Shown: piece after piece, positions 49,087 to 50,621 of the stretch
Numbering within the stretch: position 1 is the first letter of the stretch
Layout of the letters: every line of letters begins with the position of its first letter
Source: Leptolyngbyaceae cyanobacterium CSU_1_4
GTDB taxonomy: Bacteria; Cyanobacteriota; Cyanobacteriia; Elainellales; Elainellaceae
Length of the DNA: 50,621 nt
Direction of reading: 5' to 3'
Assembly (NCBI GenBank): GCA_012034615.1
Contig: JAAUPA010000006.1
Location: 1-50,621, forward strand
The notes under the pieces: model-generated
What the model saw: only the letters and a program-made list of their open reading frames with translations
What the model was told of the DNA's origin: nothing
Database searches by the model: none
Program-made: the position numbers and the translations under genes

Positions 49087-50430
49087 CTATCTGCCCAATA
49101 GGTTGGGAATGCCATCGCAGCCACCTGGAATAGTTCCCCGCGTTCTAGCCCCGCCCCAGGCGCAGCAGTAACAGCGCTGTTCTTCAGAGAGGCGTTGCGC
49201 GTTGGTAAAGTCAGCACCTTCCACGACAGCTCCGGTGTGTTCGCCGCTGGCGTAATTGGGAATATCAGCGCGGCTGCGAGGGGTGGCGGTTTTGGCGGAG
49301 CCGTAGAAGAAACGGGTGCCCATTAAGTCTGCTTCGGCGAGGGAGGCTTCGCAGAGGATGGTGCGGGCAAAATTGGTTTTGACTAAATCGGCGCGGTAAA
49401 GATTGGCGCGAATGAGGTTGATGTCGGTTAAGTCTGTCCAGCGCAGATCGGTGCCTGAAAGGTCGCTGCCCGCCAGCATGACACCCAGGTCGATGACGCG
49501 CACTCCGAAGGCGCGATCTTCAGCATAGCCGCCCACGCCATCGAGAATGGCGCGACCGAGACGACGATCGCGCTTTAAAGGGGTTAACAGCCGAGAGCGA
49601 GAGAGAAAGCGCAGGACTTTAGCTTTACCGTTGCTATCGATGCTACTGAGAATGGCGGCGGTTCGTCCTTCTGCGATCGCCCTTTCCTGGGGCCAATCTT
49701 CTAGCAAGCCGTCTTCGTCTAGCACCAGTTCAGAAACGCCCTGAAAGTAAGAATCAATCGTTTGCTGTTGAGTGATGGTATTTTGCTGAATCGTTAAATC
49801 TTTAGAAATGACATACTGTCGCCAAGCCACAAAGACCGCCAGAATGGCAATCAAAATTTGTCCTACTGCCCCAATGACTTCACCCGTTGAACCTAAAACA
49901 TCCCAATTTAATTGGTAGTACCACTTGCCTAGGGGTTGGGATAACCCTGTCAGGTGCAGCAAGCCCGCCGTGGCGATCGCCACCCCAATGAGACTGAGGG
50001 AAAGAAGCTGTTGATCGGGGGACAGAATTTCGGCGATCGCCTTTCGAGCCGCCATCCCAATCACGCGTAACGAAATCAACAGTGCCCCGATCGCTCCTGC
50101 CCCGCCCAGCCAAACGTTTCCGACCAATAGCCCGATCGCCATTAGCGCCAGTGCCAACACAATCATCCAGCCGACTGGGAGAGGTGCTGGGGGTCTGGAA
50201 CTTTGGGATGAACTGTTGCCCCTGGGTGCTGGGGGGCTGGGACTTTGGGATGAACTGTTGTCTCTAGAAGATTCAGAGAGAGCCGATTCAGTTAACCCGC
50301 TTAAGGTGCGGGCATCTAACGTAGAGTTAGATCCGTCTCCATTGGGACTATTCAAGCCAGGATGACTCAATTCCAGCGAATCGTCAGGCGTGAGGGGGAG
50401 GTTGGGTGGAGGAGAATTACTCTCAGGCAT
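49087..50430 (-). CDS. Membrane-anchored pentapeptide-repeat protein
   Basis: A 447-residue protein. The first ~85 residues are a Ser/Pro-rich disordered region with a duplicated segment (NSSSQSPSPPAPRG, NSSSQSSRPPAPLP). Four hydrophobic segments follow (VGWMIVLALALMAIGLLVGN, LLSLSLIGVAIATAGLLHLT and two more), then a helical region, then pentapeptide repeats (GSDLSGTDLRWTDLTDINLI, ANLYRADLVKTNFARTILCE). The C-terminus contains QRCYCCAWGGART. Function is unknown; a beta-helix attached to the membrane is the expected architecture. Confidence 0.8.
   Translation of the reverse strand: MPESNSPPPNLPLTPDDSLELSHPGLNSPNGDGSNSTLDARTLSGLTESALSESSRDNSSSQSPSPPAPRGNSSSQSSRPPAPLPVGWMIVLALALMAIGLLVGNVWLGGAGAIGALLISLRVIGMAARKAIAEILSPDQQLLSLSLIGVAIATAGLLHLTGLSQPLGKWYYQLNWDVLGSTGEVIGAVGQILIAILAVFVAWRQYVISKDLTIQQNTITQQQTIDSYFQGVSELVLDEDGLLEDWPQERAIAEGRTAAILSSIDSNGKAKVLRFLSRSRLLTPLKRDRRLGRAILDGVGGYAEDRAFGVRVIDLGVMLAGSDLSGTDLRWTDLTDINLIRANLYRADLVKTNFARTILCEASLAEADLMGTRFFYGSAKTATPRSRADIPNYASGEHTGAVVEGADFTNAQRLSEEQRCYCCAWGGARTRGTIPGGCDGIPNLLGR
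50183..50260. repeat. 36-bp imperfect tandem repeat in the Ser/Pro-rich region
   Basis: The units at 50183-50218 and 50225-50260 share GGTGCTGGGGG and CTTTGGGATGAACTGTTG with few differences, at a 42-bp period. They encode the duplicated NSSSQS...PPAP segment of the membrane pentapeptide protein. Confidence 0.8.
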
Positions 50431-50621
50431 AGGAAAGACGCTCAGAAGGGGATGCAGATCTATTTTCGATCATGCTTTAGAATAGTCTGGCTTTCGATGC
50501 TCCATCTCAAAATTTTCCTTTTATCTTACAACTTGAAAGAAAAACGGAAACATTTTCTTAAGCCTCCATTTTTAATGTGTTCAGTCTTCGATTAGTTCAT
50601 AGAAGAGGGCTTCTACTAATC

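Noticed and set aside
49547-49744. Plus-strand 65-residue ORF inside the membrane pentapeptide gene
   Set aside because: Arg/Ser-rich antisense shadow without ribosome-binding site.

Overview
The window is chromosomal DNA from a cyanobacterium. It carries phycocyanin genes (cpcB, cpcA) with their lyases, phycobilin reductases (pebA, pebB), a cyanobacterial ClpR/ClpP operon and very many copies of the GCGATCGC (HIP1) octamer. The genus cannot be fixed from the sequence; phycoerythrobilin synthesis and the gene set would suit a Leptolyngbya-like or related filamentous cyanobacterium (inference).

Region 1 (about 1-22349) is a prophage or phage-like integrated element. The left part holds late genes for a contractile-type tail: a baseplate hub protein with an embedded GH19-like cell-wall hydrolase, a C39-like cysteine peptidase, a tail fibre, a glycine-rich adhesin-like protein and a fibre-assembly-like protein. 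The middle holds regulators (XRE, ribbon-helix-helix, HTH/coiled-coil), a stand-alone PD-(D/E)XK nuclease and several unknowns. The right part is an early/replication block (replication-initiator-like protein, DUF3102 protein, small ORFs), an excisionase-like HTH gene and a tyrosine integrase. The integrase lies next to the 3' end of a tRNA-Ser(GCU), the probable attachment site; the other end of the element is outside the window. Two families of dispersed palindromes occur only in this element, some between genes and some inside genes. The first ~220 bases look like a high-GC clpB fragment and may be a chimeric contig end.

Region 2 (22349-28042) is ordinary chromosome: HNH nuclease, DHH phosphoesterase, a small EamA/SMR-type transporter, a TerB/Mo-nitrogenase-C-terminal-like protein, a pentapeptide-repeat protein, a glutathione peroxidase, and a CpcS/CpeS-type lyase that leads into region 3.

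Region 3 (27455-34183) is a phycobilin cluster: lyase (cpcS/cpeS-like), pebA, pebB, a long leader, cpcB, cpcA, a terminator, cpcE, cpcF, a small coiled-coil gene and another HEAT-repeat lyase-like gene. Together these can make phycoerythrobilin from biliverdin, make phycocyanin subunits and attach bilins to them.

Region 4 (34297-50621) contains three toxin-antitoxin modules (Phd/ParE, VapBC-like, HicAB), two NUDIX genes, a VWA protein, a three-gene Clp operon (two catalytically dead ClpR-like subunits plus one active ClpP3-like subunit), a J-domain protein, a Uma2 nuclease, a zinc-ribbon SF2 helicase, a DUF697-type GTPase, a medium-chain dehydrogenase with a divergent TetR regulator, and a membrane pentapeptide-repeat protein. 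A MITE-like element with a 10-bp target duplication has inserted into the 5' end of hicA and appears to supply its new start codon.

Data quality: about nine genes in both the prophage and the chromosome are broken by single-base indels, mostly in short homopolymers. Each is restored by adding or removing one base. This pattern favours sequencing or assembly error over genuine gene decay, and those genes are annotated as whole genes with the shift positions noted.
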